From Chamaesiphon sp. 336R_metabinner_41 (GTDB lineage: Bacteria; Cyanobacteriota; Cyanobacteriia; Cyanobacteriales; Chamaesiphonaceae), in contig JANYDE010000044.1 of the NCBI GenBank assembly GCA_025359915.1, positions 1 to 36,301 of the forward strand: a stretch of 36,301 nt of DNA, in the 5' to 3' direction. The translations under genes were made by a program, and so were the position numbers. Positions 1 through 9,163 of the stretch are shown here, one piece after another (within the stretch, counting starts at the first letter, position 1; the number at the start of each line of letters is the position of its first letter). The notes beneath the pieces were generated by a model, which was given only the letters and a program-made list of their open reading frames with translations, had not been told where the DNA came from and searched no databases.

Positions 1-77
1 ACTTTTTTTGTGATATTTGAGTTTGGATGATTAATAAAAATTATAACTGATGCCGATCGGCTCCTAATTGCTGATGG

Positions 78-103
78 ATTCAATTCGATCGATCGAATTG
101 AAT
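78..103. repeat. 26-bp perfect palindrome, possible terminator
   Basis: A perfect inverted repeat without spacer: the left half reads ATTCAATTCGATC and the right half is its exact reverse complement. It lies 19 bp past the stop codon of the membrane-protein gene on the minus strand. It could fold as a hairpin in the 3' end of that transcript or act as a protein-binding site. No T-run follows on the minus strand, so a classic intrinsic terminator is not proven. Confidence 0.5.
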
Positions 104-121
104 GCCATTTTATTGACTTAT

Positions 122-586
122 TCAGCAAGCCCTAACTAGATCGATTAAAATCGGTTGCCAATCGGCTACTTGCCACTGTTTGACTTCGATCGTTTGAAAC
201 TGAGGTGCAGCAGGTACGGTCTTTCGCTGTCTGGCGGCAATGGCAGCTTCTTCGCTATCCATCTGTTTCCCCAGGAAGACCAAAGCGAGTGCCATTACCA
301 TCACGCTTGCTACCGCAATCCCATTGTGAGTATAAACATTGAGAAACCGCAGGACGATCGCCATTAAAGCCACTAGAAATGTTAGGGCTAGATATTTAAC
401 CTGGAGAGAATAGCCATGCGCTGGAGCCGAAGATCGAGTAAGAACAGAGTAATTCTCAATCGGTACGAACTTCTTCACGATTATCTGTCTGGGCAAATGC
501 TCTTGAATCAATACGGGTAACAGCACAATTGGATAAAAATTCGGGTGTTTATGCTTAATTTTGGAATTAGTTGATTTCCGAGCCAT
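122..586 (-). CDS. small membrane protein of unknown function
   Basis: A 154-aa protein that I do not recognise. The first 60 residues are polar and basic. Two hydrophobic segments follow at about residues 64-81 (KYLALTFLVALMAIVLRFL) and 89-105 (GIAVASVMVMALALVFLG), so a two-span inner-membrane protein is likely, with an Ala/Glu-rich linker and a short tail. The gene reads away from the small plus-strand gene at 627, leaving about 40 bp for divergent promoters. There is no catalytic motif. Being first on the window edge and close to transfer-type genes, it could be a plasmid accessory gene, but that is inference from position only. Confidence 0.6.
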   Translation of the reverse strand: MARKSTNSKIKHKHPNFYPIVLLPVLIQEHLPRQIIVKKFVPIENYSVLTRSSAPAHGYSLQVKYLALTFLVALMAIVLRFLNVYTHNGIAVASVMVMALALVFLGKQMDSEEAAIAARQRKTVPAAPQFQTIEVKQWQVADWQPILIDLVRAC

Positions 587-626
587 AAAATTTAGTTAGT
601 ACATACACCTTGGAAAACAGAGCGAA

Positions 627-941
627 ATGACAAGACCATCAGACTTATGGGCACCATTTAAACGCGATTGGCACAATGATGAAACTGGAGAGCTTCAGGA
701 GCCACACCGCAGTAGGTTGATGGCAACGGGGGTTACTCCACTTAGGATCGCCGAGATGGAAACCGAAGTACGGGCAGAAATTGCCACCTTCCACCGGATG
801 AATGCCGAACGACCATTAGTAAATGGGAAAAATTGGGCAGAGCAACAAGTAGAGATCCAGCAACGCAACCGGAGCATCCCCAGATCTATGCAGAATGCCC
901 TGCATAATGGGACATTCGATCCCGATGAGAACTATGAGTAG
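627..941 (+). CDS. small orphan protein
   Basis: A 104-aa acidic/polar protein without membrane segments or signal peptide; family unknown. It is predicted mostly helical in the middle (IAEMETEVRAEIATFHRMNAER) and ends in an acidic tail (DPDENYE). The start is the ATG 23 bp after a purine-rich stretch (GGAAAACAGAGCG). Its last 56 bases overlap, tail to tail, the end of the ParA-like gene on the other strand (stop at 886), which is tolerable but lowers confidence. It could be a small DNA-binding or partner protein; nothing visible decides this. Confidence 0.5.
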   Translation: MTRPSDLWAPFKRDWHNDETGELQEPHRSRLMATGVTPLRIAEMETEVRAEIATFHRMNAERPLVNGKNWAEQQVEIQQRNRSIPRSMQNALHNGTFDPDENYE

Positions 942-1575
942 AAATTAATTCGATCCCTTCAGCTACGCCTTTGATGAGTCGATAAATTCTAGTTCTCGTC
1001 AACAGTGGAATTTTTGGGTCTGTTAAGAACATAGCCAGCGGCTGTTGGCTATTTTCAATTTGATATATTTCGACCGGATTACGAATCATCCCTGAGAGGA
1101 TTACCCGTTTCATCTCATCAAAATCAGGCTGGTCGAAGGTTTTAAAGTTTTCGCGGAAATGATGATTTTCAACTAGGAATGCCTGTTGACCGAACAGATC
1201 GAGGATTTCTGGGGGATAGTCCTCTTTTCCGGTACCAACGAACCAATAGAAACAAGGGAAACTCAGAGATTCGATCTCTGTTTCTCGTGCCCACCTGATA
1301 AAAACTTGCTTGTCATTAGCTGGAATTTTAACTACTAACGTATGTTCCAATCCCAGGTCGAGTAGTAAGTCGAGATCGTAAGTTGCGGATGTTGAAAACT
1401 GAAGATTGAAAGCTCGGTTAAACGCAGGGGAATAGGTCATCCCAATTTGTTTATCCGTCGAGGCATCAACTACGATAATTCGCTCGTCGGATAAGGCTAA
1501 AACCTCAACCAGAGCGCGGATGAACCAGGATTTTCCAGCTTGTCCGCGATCGCTACCAATAAAGTGGATACTCAT
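886..1575 (-). CDS. ParA/MinD-type P-loop ATPase (MobD-like)
   Basis: A 229-aa protein opening with a beta strand and a deviant Walker A motif: SDRGQAGKSWFIRALVEVL at residues 8-26, where RGQAGKS matches the [KR]GGxGK[ST] pattern of the ParA/MinD/MobD branch. IIVVDAST (about 33-40) fits the next strand of that fold. No clear Walker B DxxG was found, so the ATPase is divergent and activity is uncertain. It is the last gene of the AAA/DUF192/polymerase-like operon; its ATG overlaps the TGA of the giant gene (ATGA at 1572-1575), pointing to translational coupling. Known relatives act in DNA partition or in mobilisation complexes; which applies here is inference. Confidence 0.6.
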   Translation of the reverse strand: MSIHFIGSDRGQAGKSWFIRALVEVLALSDERIIVVDASTDKQIGMTYSPAFNRAFNLQFSTSATYDLDLLLDLGLEHTLVVKIPANDKQVFIRWARETEIESLSFPCFYWFVGTGKEDYPPEILDLFGQQAFLVENHHFRENFKTFDQPDFDEMKRVILSGMIRNPVEIYQIENSQQPLAMFLTDPKIPLLTRTRIYRLIKGVAEGIELISTHSSHRDRMSHYAGHSA

Positions 1576-4500
1576 ACTAACGACACCCCCGCTGGAGTAG
1601 CTGCTGTCTTCTTTTTCCGCGTATAAACTGGAATCTCAAGCTCTGGAGGCTCGACAGGTTCGACAGGTTCAGGTGTAGGTACATCGGGCTGAAAGGGAGA
1701 TTGAGCAATAACTCCCGCTAATTCCTGCTTTCGCTCGTTCGCACGTTCCTGGGGTACGGCTTCGTTATAGCCGTGAGGATGTTCTAGCACCGTATATCCA
1801 GACTCGCTGAGATAGTTTTTAGCCAGAGCATCAACGCTATTTCCATCGCCGAATACGATCGTTGCCTTGGCTTGACGAGCAGCTTTGAGTAGTGGTAGAT
1901 AATTCTGGTCGAAAAACGGTTGCAGGGTCGATCTAATTACCGATTTGCCGTCGAACTTATTCCCACTCACCATCACCACGTCACCAGCTTTGTAGCGGTC
2001 AGTGTTAGCATTTTCGGCATAACTATCTTGATAAAGATCCGTTCGCGACGGGCTATTTAATAGCGATTTCCCGATGTACTTATTAGCCGCAAATCCCATC
2101 GAAATATCAGTCGCAGCACGAGCGGGCAGAGAGCCTAATTTATTGACATTATAGGTACTCAGGATGGGGTTGATTTTCTGCCCGTCAGCATCGCAGTTAT
2201 AGCTGTACTGGTTGCGATCTTCCTTCAAGTAGCTAGCTAGATCCGTTGTGGGAACTACCGCTGCATAGATGAGAGCTTGTCTGGATTTCTGTGATGTGCA
2301 ATTCAGCGGTAGGGGCGCATTGCCCATGTTAGAGACAAACCTGTCGCGCAAATACTCACTACCAAAATAGAACACGGTATGCCGCTTATCTTCAGTCAAT
2401 CCCGCCCGTGCATGGAATCTCGCCCGTGCTTCTTCTCCAATTCCGGCGAGAGTATACGGCAATCTGGAGAGGTTATCGATATCGATTTGTGGTGGTTCAG
2501 TGGTGAAGCCGCCCGTATCTTGCAACCATCCGCCCAAGTCCTGGAGGTTTTTAGCCACAATCGGACGCACTACCTTTGCCGCCTGTAATTGCTGGTGGTA
2601 AGCTTGAGGATCTAGAGGCTGTTTGGTATCGGCATCGACAAGCTGCTTGATGCGGACAATCAACGGATCTGCTTTGTTATTGCCCTTTTTGCGTACCGCT
2701 TGCGGCTCGACTAAGAAGACTGAATATCCCCGCTGATACTCTGGTTCGTAAGCTGGATGAGGATTCTCACCTGAAGCATGAAATCGATAGGGAATATTTT
2801 TGCCGTTTTGCTGTGGTAAGTCCAGAAAAGCTTTGACTGAAGCAACTTTTTCATCTGGGCAACTAATTTGATAAAACTCCTGAAACTCCACGGCTGAATT
2901 GACGATGACAGGCTGCTGAGTCCGAGTTACCAGGAGTGGATTGGCACTCAAATCGTTGAGAGATTTCGCTCTGCACACATCAATTTTAGCTTTGAGATCT
3001 TCGCCCAAGGGTAGGGCGGGTGAATACAATTTACCTGGGGTAGAAACTTCCCACAGTGCGGAGTTGTAGATTTTTTCAGGATTATCGATCTGCAACCTGT
3101 CTTGGACTTTAGCCATCGACGAGTGGAGGATTGGCATGGGTAAAACGCTCTCTTCGCGAGCAGAATTATGAGTTAGATCTGCCAGCACTCCAACTTGTTT
3201 AGCAGACGCGGTAGTAATATCCCCAAGCTTGACGGTAGTACCTTCAATATTTTGGTGGAGGGTGTAGCCAGTAACTATTGATGCGGATTGAGAAACTTGG
3301 CGCGAGAAGTTCTCCTTGACGAAATAATTGGGGTATAAATCTGCAACTTTTTTATCCGCTAGGTTTCGCTCTGGAATAATCCCAGATAAATAATATTCAA
3401 CCCCTTCGCGTTCGAGCATGGCAGAGAATGAAGGTTTCCCAGTACCTTGATTCAAGGGATTGTACTTAAATTCCTTGAATTCTAGCTCGGCACTCCCATC
3501 GATCTCAGTCGCCCAAATCTCCGCCAAGCCAGAACTGGCATGAGAAATCGGACAGTCCATCCCCATGATATTGACAGAATAAGGCAAAGTCCGAACGGCA
3601 TTGAGGCTCAAACCTAAATCTACTGCCGATCGTTCCTGACTATTAGTTATCTTTTTACCAGCCGCAGTTAAATTAGTCGCAATCAATCCTTGCCCTGGCT
3701 CCTTTAATTTGAGCGAGAAACAATAGGCTTCAGCAACTAAACTACCTTCCCCGACGATACCTGCGGGTAGACTGGAACTCGCTTTAATACGATTGTCGAT
3801 TTGATATTTGCCAGTTTCGGGTAGATTACCCAGAAAACCTACCGTCAAGTTGCCTGGAGCTTCAATTAGTAGTTTGCCATCAGATCTAATCTGAAATTCA
3901 AACGGATTATTTCCCATCGCTTTCACGGCTCGATTTACTGCTTCTTTGCCTTCAGGATCGATCGCATTGAAAATGAGATTATCAACGGGAATCGACTTAA
4001 TATGCTCGGTTAAAGCATCGGGATAAGCAGCAATTAAATATCCCGCTCTCGATCGATTTGTCCCTTGAGCGATGGCAGCTAGGGCTTCTAATGGCTCTAT
4101 CCCCTCACTAGCAAACGCTTGGCGCAGTCTTTGTAAATTATCCTTACGTTCGGAGCCGATCTCTTTTTTATCATCATTGAGGAAGTGAAGATCGATTTTC
4201 CCATCCTGGACTAATAAGTCGAATTTATCCTTGGAGATCGTTAAGCCATTGGGATATTTCTCAGCAAACACTTGGCAAACTTTCGGATCGAGATTAGCTA
4301 ATCGATTATGCTCTTCATCCGGCTGAATTAGAGCCTGACGCAGATTAAAGTCGAAGATAATATTAGCGGTTGTGGACTCCTTGAAATATTTAAAGTTGGC
4401 ACCATCGAGATCGAAGAGTTTAATCGAACTACTGCCGACTTCAATCTCTAGATATGCCTTTTTGCCATTACTAAGGCGTTGACTATACCCAATTTCTTTG

Positions 4501-7133
4501 AGACGCTCGACAATTTGTTGGTCGTCACTGAGATAAAATTGAGCGATCGCCGAAGCTTGACTAGACACGGGAATATCCCGAAACGATCGCATCAAATCGG
4601 GATTACTAACCTGTTGTTTAGAGTCGAATGGCGGTTGGTAATGCTGATTACATAAATCCTGCAACAAGTCGGGGAGGGTACAACCAGTAGGTTCGGGTTT
4701 GCGCCCATCCTGGTAGGCTTTAGATCTAGTTTTGCCAGCGATCGAATCAAAGGTACTTCTAGCGCATTCTGTCGATAGGACGTGTGAAATTTCATCATGA
4801 ATGATGTTTGCAGATTTAAACACATCTACGGCATCCTGATTTAATTGACTGGTAACGACGATGCACTCGTCTAATACGCTTTGGTACAGCCTTAATCGTT
4901 CGGGGGTAGTAGTTTTAGGTGCAGCTAATGATAAATTTTCAATTGTTTCTGAATAATTAGTTTGGACGGTGCGATTAGTTTTACGGTCGAATTTCTGAAA
5001 GGAACCAATTAATTCGATCGGTTGGATTAGATCGACTTCTTGCTCGATTAGCTTCGATAGTTTCTGATATCGAATCGCATAATCTTTCAGCTCTTCTAGC
5101 TTATCAGTTTTACCCCATAAATCTTTCAGAGGTAACTTTTCAAATGAATCGATCGCCTGAAGCAGTTTAGGAGAGAAGGCTTGTTTAATATCTCCAGTAT
5201 GACTGGTGAACTGGTAAGCTTTATCAGTTTTGAGAAACTGGAGTTGAGAACGGAGTCGTAGCATTTTATCGAGAACGAAATAACCGCCAACTTGTCCATG
5301 TTTTTCAACGATCTCCAGCTCGTCAAAAGAGTTGACAAAATTAGTCGCCAACCCTCGAACTTGAGGATCGAGAGTAACGGATTTATTTGCGCCAATAGTG
5401 ATGGATTTACCTACTAATTGACTCTCATCGGTTCTAGATTTGAATAGCAGTTTCCGCGCTCTAGTAAAATAGTCGTCAGCGAACCGATTCATTAACCAGA
5501 TATCATTTAGATCGATCGCTACATCAATTTCTCCTCTGGAGAATTCGATCCGCCGTTTGTGGGAATAAACAACTCCTACATAGCCAGGGCGAATGTGTTC
5601 GGCGATCTGCGGTAACGTCCAATCAATGGGTAAATTCTTCTCGCTCTTGTGGAAATTTCCCAGTTTGTTATCGGGATGTTCGTTCTGTTTTACTGCATCG
5701 TATAAATGAGGTACTGTCGATCGATCGATAACGTTACCTGTATCACCATCAAAATCCATCTGAGTGGCTTCCATCAGCGACTGGAAGCCCTGCTCTAGTT
5801 TTTCTTTAGACCCGTACTGTTCGAGCAAATTAGCATAAGTTGTGGGGTCTTCTCGTTCGATGCGATCGAGTGTTTGGACGTTGACATACATGATGTTAGG
5901 ATCTGCCCCTAACTCTTTGAGTTCTTGCCAGACATTGAGGTTATTTTTAACGGTGACAATCCCATTCCGATTGACGATGGGAGAACGGTAGAAAATTAAC
6001 TCCTCACCATCAGCCAGCCAAGGAATGGCAACCTCACCATATTTAAGATCGTAGGCGGGAAGGACTGTAGCGTTATTGCTATTGAGTTGAGGAATATCCC
6101 CATAAGATAGATTTTTCCAAGAAGCATTAATCCGATCTTCGATCCAATCTTGCACCTGTTTAGAGTCAAGGAGATTATATCTCCCTGACTTCAATGCCAT
6201 CTCAATTAGTTTGGGAGTTTTGAACTCATCCTGAGTATTGGAATTGGCTTTATCATCGCTAAGATCGTCCTGCATCCCATCCAGATAATAATCATTCAGT
6301 GCTTGCGCGGCAATTGTCACGACATCCTTGCTATTAGCCGCTAAAATCTGTGCTTGAGCGTGAACGATCGGCAATACATCGGCAGCAGCTTGAGGATAAA
6401 TATTAATTAGTTCGCTTATTGAAGCAGAGGTGCGTTGAGCATCATTTTTAATTCCTAAAAATAACTCATCAGGTTGATATTCATAAAGTCCTGGGGCTAC
6501 TTTATTTCCCTTAAAACTATCTGAAGATAAAATTAGATCTGGAGCATTCCCATTCGGGAACAGCTTATCGAAATCGAGAGGATTGAGCATTCCCTTCGCA
6601 AAGGTGGGATGTTCCCCTTTTAAACCTAATCGAAATTGAATCGCATTCTGGCGATTGGCTAAATCTTTCAATAATTTAGGATCGATCGCCCCACAAGAAT
6701 CATGCACGAGTTGGCGCGATATTTCAGTGGGAATATTTGCATTTCCACTATCATAGTTGTTACTAAAATCAACCACCGCAACTTTCAGATGACGTGTTGG
6801 GTTCATTGGCACACAACCACCTTTGAAAACACTGGCATAAGCTCCAGCCAGATAATCGATGGGCAGTACCTTTTTTAACTCGGCTGCTGCGGCTTCGGAA
6901 CCATAAATTAGATCGTTGCGATCGACTAGTAATAATTTAGTCCCAGGTGGGGCATTATTTTCGATTTCAGCTTGAGTTGTATATTCGTTATTTTGAGCTA
7001 AATATAATTGCTCTTCAGGAATAAAGTGGTCTAATAATGTTTTGCCAGGAATTACTCGCCGAGAAGGTTCGTGGACAACTGGATCGAGTTGAACCTTTTG
7101 GGAAAACAAACTATACCGAGTCAGATCTGTCAT
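1572..7133 (-). CDS. giant double-psi beta-barrel RNA polymerase-like protein
   Basis: An 1853-aa protein with three blocks, in the right order, that mark single-chain DPBB polymerases (QDE-1 type RNA-dependent and YonO/crAss-phage DNA-dependent enzymes). Residues 164-183 carry QFRLG and FAKGML with K180, corresponding to the beta-like barrel and its conserved Lys. Residues 382-395 (YRSPIVNRNGIVTV) resemble the NRxPTLHRxGIQAF stretch of RNAP beta'. Residues 460-464 are DFDGD, the metal-chelating triad of the beta'-like barrel (codons at 5742-5756). Residues 766-775 (QDAVDVFKSA) match the AVDxxKTG-type block after the active site. The remaining ~1000 residues are largely unassigned. The C-terminus (about 1670-1790) has an NKYIGKS...DVVMVSGNK...GYTVLEH pattern resembling a Rossmann-like module of plasmid/phage proteins, then a Pro-rich, basic tail. 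It is co-operonic with an AAA ATPase, a DUF192 protein (4-bp gap) and a ParA-like protein (overlap). Polymerase activity is inferred, not shown. Confidence 0.72.
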   Translation of the reverse strand: MTDLTRYSLFSQKVQLDPVVHEPSRRVIPGKTLLDHFIPEEQLYLAQNNEYTTQAEIENNAPPGTKLLLVDRNDLIYGSEAAAAELKKVLPIDYLAGAYASVFKGGCVPMNPTRHLKVAVVDFSNNYDSGNANIPTEISRQLVHDSCGAIDPKLLKDLANRQNAIQFRLGLKGEHPTFAKGMLNPLDFDKLFPNGNAPDLILSSDSFKGNKVAPGLYEYQPDELFLGIKNDAQRTSASISELINIYPQAAADVLPIVHAQAQILAANSKDVVTIAAQALNDYYLDGMQDDLSDDKANSNTQDEFKTPKLIEMALKSGRYNLLDSKQVQDWIEDRINASWKNLSYGDIPQLNSNNATVLPAYDLKYGEVAIPWLADGEELIFYRSPIVNRNGIVTVKNNLNVWQELKELGADPNIMYVNVQTLDRIEREDPTTYANLLEQYGSKEKLEQGFQSLMEATQMDFDGDTGNVIDRSTVPHLYDAVKQNEHPDNKLGNFHKSEKNLPIDWTLPQIAEHIRPGYVGVVYSHKRRIEFSRGEIDVAIDLNDIWLMNRFADDYFTRARKLLFKSRTDESQLVGKSITIGANKSVTLDPQVRGLATNFVNSFDELEIVEKHGQVGGYFVLDKMLRLRSQLQFLKTDKAYQFTSHTGDIKQAFSPKLLQAIDSFEKLPLKDLWGKTDKLEELKDYAIRYQKLSKLIEQEVDLIQPIELIGSFQKFDRKTNRTVQTNYSETIENLSLAAPKTTTPERLRLYQSVLDECIVVTSQLNQDAVDVFKSANIIHDEISHVLSTECARSTFDSIAGKTRSKAYQDGRKPEPTGCTLPDLLQDLCNQHYQPPFDSKQQVSNPDLMRSFRDIPVSSQASAIAQFYLSDDQQIVERLKEIGYSQRLSNGKKAYLEIEVGSSSIKLFDLDGANFKYFKESTTANIIFDFNLRQALIQPDEEHNRLANLDPKVCQVFAEKYPNGLTISKDKFDLLVQDGKIDLHFLNDDKKEIGSERKDNLQRLRQAFASEGIEPLEALAAIAQGTNRSRAGYLIAAYPDALTEHIKSIPVDNLIFNAIDPEGKEAVNRAVKAMGNNPFEFQIRSDGKLLIEAPGNLTVGFLGNLPETGKYQIDNRIKASSSLPAGIVGEGSLVAEAYCFSLKLKEPGQGLIATNLTAAGKKITNSQERSAVDLGLSLNAVRTLPYSVNIMGMDCPISHASSGLAEIWATEIDGSAELEFKEFKYNPLNQGTGKPSFSAMLEREGVEYYLSGIIPERNLADKKVADLYPNYFVKENFSRQVSQSASIVTGYTLHQNIEGTTVKLGDITTASAKQVGVLADLTHNSAREESVLPMPILHSSMAKVQDRLQIDNPEKIYNSALWEVSTPGKLYSPALPLGEDLKAKIDVCRAKSLNDLSANPLLVTRTQQPVIVNSAVEFQEFYQISCPDEKVASVKAFLDLPQQNGKNIPYRFHASGENPHPAYEPEYQRGYSVFLVEPQAVRKKGNNKADPLIVRIKQLVDADTKQPLDPQAYHQQLQAAKVVRPIVAKNLQDLGGWLQDTGGFTTEPPQIDIDNLSRLPYTLAGIGEEARARFHARAGLTEDKRHTVFYFGSEYLRDRFVSNMGNAPLPLNCTSQKSRQALIYAAVVPTTDLASYLKEDRNQYSYNCDADGQKINPILSTYNVNKLGSLPARAATDISMGFAANKYIGKSLLNSPSRTDLYQDSYAENANTDRYKAGDVVMVSGNKFDGKSVIRSTLQPFFDQNYLPLLKAARQAKATIVFGDGNSVDALAKNYLSESGYTVLEHPHGYNEAVPQERANERKQELAGVIAQSPFQPDVPTPEPVEPVEPPELEIPVYTRKKKTAATPAGVSLV

Positions 7134-7137
7134 TAAT

Positions 7138-7635
7138 TTATTGAGGGGTATAATTGATATTTAAAGTTGCGCCGATATTTATTCCTAGCATTGCGGGAAT
7201 ATTCTGTTTTAATTCTAAAACTTCGTTATAGGCTACGTTAGTACGATTTTCTAAGCACTTCTGCTCCTGCTCTCCACAAGGTTGAACTCGCTGGATATCG
7301 ACAACTTTGGCATTCTGAATGAAGACTAACGCTGTCGGAAATTTCATCCCCTTGCCATTGAAGATAGTCGGAGTATCAATTTGATAGAGCATCCCGCGAT
7401 CGTTATCAATATCATCGCGATAAGTTAACCCACGACTGAGAGATACTTTGGTTCGAGCCACCTCTAACTTAATTGCTTTACCATTAAAATCGAGTTGAGC
7501 CGTAACTGGCAAAATGTATGCTACCTTACTATTGTTTTCAGCAATAAATGCCTTTGCCATAAATGGGAAAGCGAGGAAAAACACCCACAGATATTTCTTA
7601 TATTTCGGCTCGTTATCTTTATTAGGAATCGACAT
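7138..7635 (-). CDS. exported DUF192 family protein
   Basis: A 165-aa protein when started at the ATG at 7635, one base after the stop of the upstream AAA gene; a longer reading frame to 7893 would be overprinted on the AAA gene and is rejected. Residues 15-31 form a signal or anchor (YLWVFFLAFPFMAKAFI), so the domain is probably periplasmic. DUF192 signatures are visible: SRGLTYRDDIDNDRGMLYQI (67-86), then a strand ending TALVFIQNAKVVDIQRVQPC (101-120), with C120 and C127 near the fold's usual Cys/Pro region. The usual FWMKNT is replaced by FNGKGMKFP. The function of DUF192 is not established. It sits inside the polymerase-like operon, 4 bp before the giant gene. Confidence 0.75.
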   Translation of the reverse strand: MSIPNKDNEPKYKKYLWVFFLAFPFMAKAFIAENNSKVAYILPVTAQLDFNGKAIKLEVARTKVSLSRGLTYRDDIDNDRGMLYQIDTPTIFNGKGMKFPTALVFIQNAKVVDIQRVQPCGEQEQKCLENRTNVAYNEVLELKQNIPAMLGINIGATLNINYTPQ

Positions 7636-7636
7636 A

Positions 7637-9142
7637 TTAATTAGTATTGCGAGAGTACAAATCTTGCTTGGGAAGATCGAAGGGGTGAGGTTGATTTGAA
7701 CTTGAAGGTTGAGTAAAATTTTTGGCGCGGTTTTCGATCGCCATGACACCTTCTGGATTTCTACTAAATAGAGTGTGGACACATTTACGAGCGGCGAGAA
7801 GATCGGGCAAATCGATACTAATTTGTCCTCCATCCTCAATCTCATAAAATAGAGCGGTTGCAGCTTCGATCGCGATCTGGGCGAGTTCTGCACCCGTACA
7901 TTTTTCAGTCCGCTCTAAAATTACAGTCCACTCCTGGGGAGTTAAAGCACCATTGCCAGTTTTGTAGCGATCGTCAAATCTGGCACAGTGCAACTGGAGA
8001 ATTTCTTTGCGTTCTGCTGCTGTCGGGAAATCCACATAAAAGACTTTATCAAAACGTCCCGCACGGGTAAGTTCTGGTGGTAAATTTTCCAGGCGGTTGA
8101 GTGTCGCTATAACAAAAGTTTTAGAGGTTTTTTCATTCAACCAAGTGAGAATTACCCCTAGAAACTCTCCCGACTTTTCACCGATAAAGAACTTGTCAAA
8201 TTCATCGAAATAGGGAATACAAGGCTCACAGGCATCGATCCGAGCGAGTAGCTGTTTAAATTTCGTAACTCCACCAGATTTAACAACATCGATCCCAATA
8301 TTCACTAATGGGAAACCCAACTTCTGCGAACAGATTTTAGCGAAGTAGGTTTTACCCGTTCCAGGCACACCAACAATTAACCAGCCTTTAGGTAAGGGGA
8401 TATTATATGCTCTAGCTTGCGGAGAAAAAGACTTCTGAACAAAGGTTAAGCTCTGTTTGATAATATCTAGACCGCCGATATCTTTGGTCGTGGTATCGCC
8501 AATAAACTCTAAGCCATAAGTTGCAAATAGAGCATATTTATAATTTAGAAGTTGCTCGGCGGCTGTATCGAGATCTGCGCCTGGAGATACTTGCTTGAGT
8601 GCCATCCTAATTTCTTCAAGCGTCAATCCAGACAAGGTATTCAAGAATTTCCCATCGGGTGGAAGCTGATAACTCGTCAACATCTCGCCAATTTCAATAG
8701 CAGTCGGGAGCGGAAAATTATAATTGTGGATTAATTGAATAAATTTATGAGGAATTTCCCCTGTTTCCAAAAACACAACTCTAGTGTCGGGGGATTGCCT
8801 CAGAGTAAAGAATAAAGCCGTAATCGATAACTCTGCTTGAACTTGCTGTGGTGGAGGTAAAGCAACAATTGCCGTAAATAGATCTACATAAACATATACC
8901 CCATTCTCCCTCAGTGATTGGCTTTGAAGAACTGTGAGAATTTCATGTCCCAGATCGATGGTTGAATCCCACTGGGGAGCATCTGTCAACCCGTGAAATC
9001 CAGTCGATAAGGCACTCCAAACCCACAAGGGTAAATTCCGCTCACCCGCAGCTTCCGCCAGCTTGAGCAGACTATTTTGCTGCTCGATGATAGGGATTTG
9101 GATGCCAATTAAGGGTTTGGATAACAGGAGACGATCTAACAT
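7637..9142 (-). CDS. AAA+ ATPase, Ycf46-like
   Basis: A 501-aa protein with a complete AAA+ core: Walker A GVPGTGKT (258-265), Walker B IPYFDEFDKF (309-318), sensor-1 Asn in IATLNR (345-350) and ELTRAGRFDKVFYVDFP (357-373) with the arginine-finger region. The phrase SGEFLGVILTWLNEKTSKTF and an N-terminal half of about 220 residues without P-loop but with a PLWVWSALSTG strand are typical of Ycf46, the AAA ATPase of cyanobacteria and plastids linked to photosynthetic carbon-use regulation. The plasmid copy probably works on other partners: it leads an operon with DUF192, the DPBB polymerase-like giant and a ParA-like protein. A remodeller or loader of the giant is a reasonable inference. The start ATG lies 21 nt after a strong leader hairpin (9164-9206). 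Confidence 0.85.
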   Translation of the reverse strand: MLDRLLLSKPLIGIQIPIIEQQNSLLKLAEAAGERNLPLWVWSALSTGFHGLTDAPQWDSTIDLGHEILTVLQSQSLRENGVYVYVDLFTAIVALPPPQQVQAELSITALFFTLRQSPDTRVVFLETGEIPHKFIQLIHNYNFPLPTAIEIGEMLTSYQLPPDGKFLNTLSGLTLEEIRMALKQVSPGADLDTAAEQLLNYKYALFATYGLEFIGDTTTKDIGGLDIIKQSLTFVQKSFSPQARAYNIPLPKGWLIVGVPGTGKTYFAKICSQKLGFPLVNIGIDVVKSGGVTKFKQLLARIDACEPCIPYFDEFDKFFIGEKSGEFLGVILTWLNEKTSKTFVIATLNRLENLPPELTRAGRFDKVFYVDFPTAAERKEILQLHCARFDDRYKTGNGALTPQEWTVILERTEKCTGAELAQIAIEAATALFYEIEDGGQISIDLPDLLAARKCVHTLFSRNPEGVMAIENRAKNFTQPSSSNQPHPFDLPKQDLYSRNTN

Positions 9143-9163
9143 AAATTTTGAGTGGGGATGAGA

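Noticed and set aside
7636-7893. N-terminal extension of the DUF192 frame
   Set aside because: It is overprinted on the conserved end of the AAA ATPase gene; the internal ATG at 7635 gives a proper signal segment and 1-bp spacing.
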